Translations under genes and position numbers: made by a program
The notes under the pieces: generated by a model
Database searches by the model: none
Told to the model about the DNA's origin: nothing
What the model saw: the letters and a program-made list of their open reading frames with translations, nothing else
Source of the DNA: Clostridiales bacterium
GTDB lineage: Bacteria > Bacillota > Clostridia > Oscillospirales > Oscillospiraceae
NCBI GenBank assembly: GCA_012729875.1
Contig: JAAYCC010000070.1
Coordinates: 1 to 5,385 of the forward strand
Direction of reading: 5' to 3'
DNA length: 5,385 nt
Shown here: piece after piece, positions 5,379 through 5,385 of the stretch
Layout of the letters: every line of letters starts with the position of its first letter
Numbering within the stretch: position 1 is the first letter of the stretch

Positions 5379-5385
5379 TAAAACA

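Overview
This window is the promoter-proximal end of a tryptophan biosynthesis operon, read on the minus strand, plus a divergent rhodanese gene on the plus strand. A T-box leader, the gene order trpE-trpG-trpD-trpC, strong GGAGG-type ribosome binding sites and moderate GC content point to a Bacillota genome, most likely class Clostridia. The species cannot be named from the sequence.

Minus strand, in transcription order: a TTGACA/TAATTT promoter (3984-4012); a T-box riboswitch with a UGG (Trp) specifier and an intrinsic terminator (3689-3951); trpE (anthranilate synthase component I); trpG (glutamine amidotransferase component II); trpD (anthranilate phosphoribosyltransferase); and trpC (indole-3-glycerol-phosphate synthase), cut off by the window edge after 200 codons. 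trpE/trpG and trpD/trpC overlap by 1-4 bases. trpG and trpD are 19 bases apart. The set converts chorismate plus glutamine to anthranilate, then phosphoribosyl-anthranilate, then indole-glycerol phosphate. The usual remaining genes (trpF, trpB, trpA) would lie beyond position 1. The leader should let transcription reach trpE when uncharged tRNA-Trp accumulates.

Between the trp promoter and the rhodanese gene (about 4141-4635) lie two decayed minus-strand fragments. One is the C-terminal end of an exporter-type ABC ATPase, with a nonsense codon and a frameshift. The other is a frameshifted piece resembling a metal/siderophore-type ABC substrate-binding protein. Nothing recognisable was seen in 4020-4140.

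Plus strand: a candidate promoter with a 7-bp dyad over its -35 region precedes a GTG-started gene (4719-5261). It encodes a membrane-anchored rhodanese with an N-terminal DUF6132-like segment. The last 124 bases hold no gene but end in a good sigma-A-like promoter (TTGTGC-17-TATACT) for a gene beyond the window.

Most of the window is well-understood biology. I found no convincing new system. The points most worth a second look are the rhodanese fusion with its conserved-looking cysteine pair, the dyad at its promoter, and the graveyard of ABC transporter fragments.
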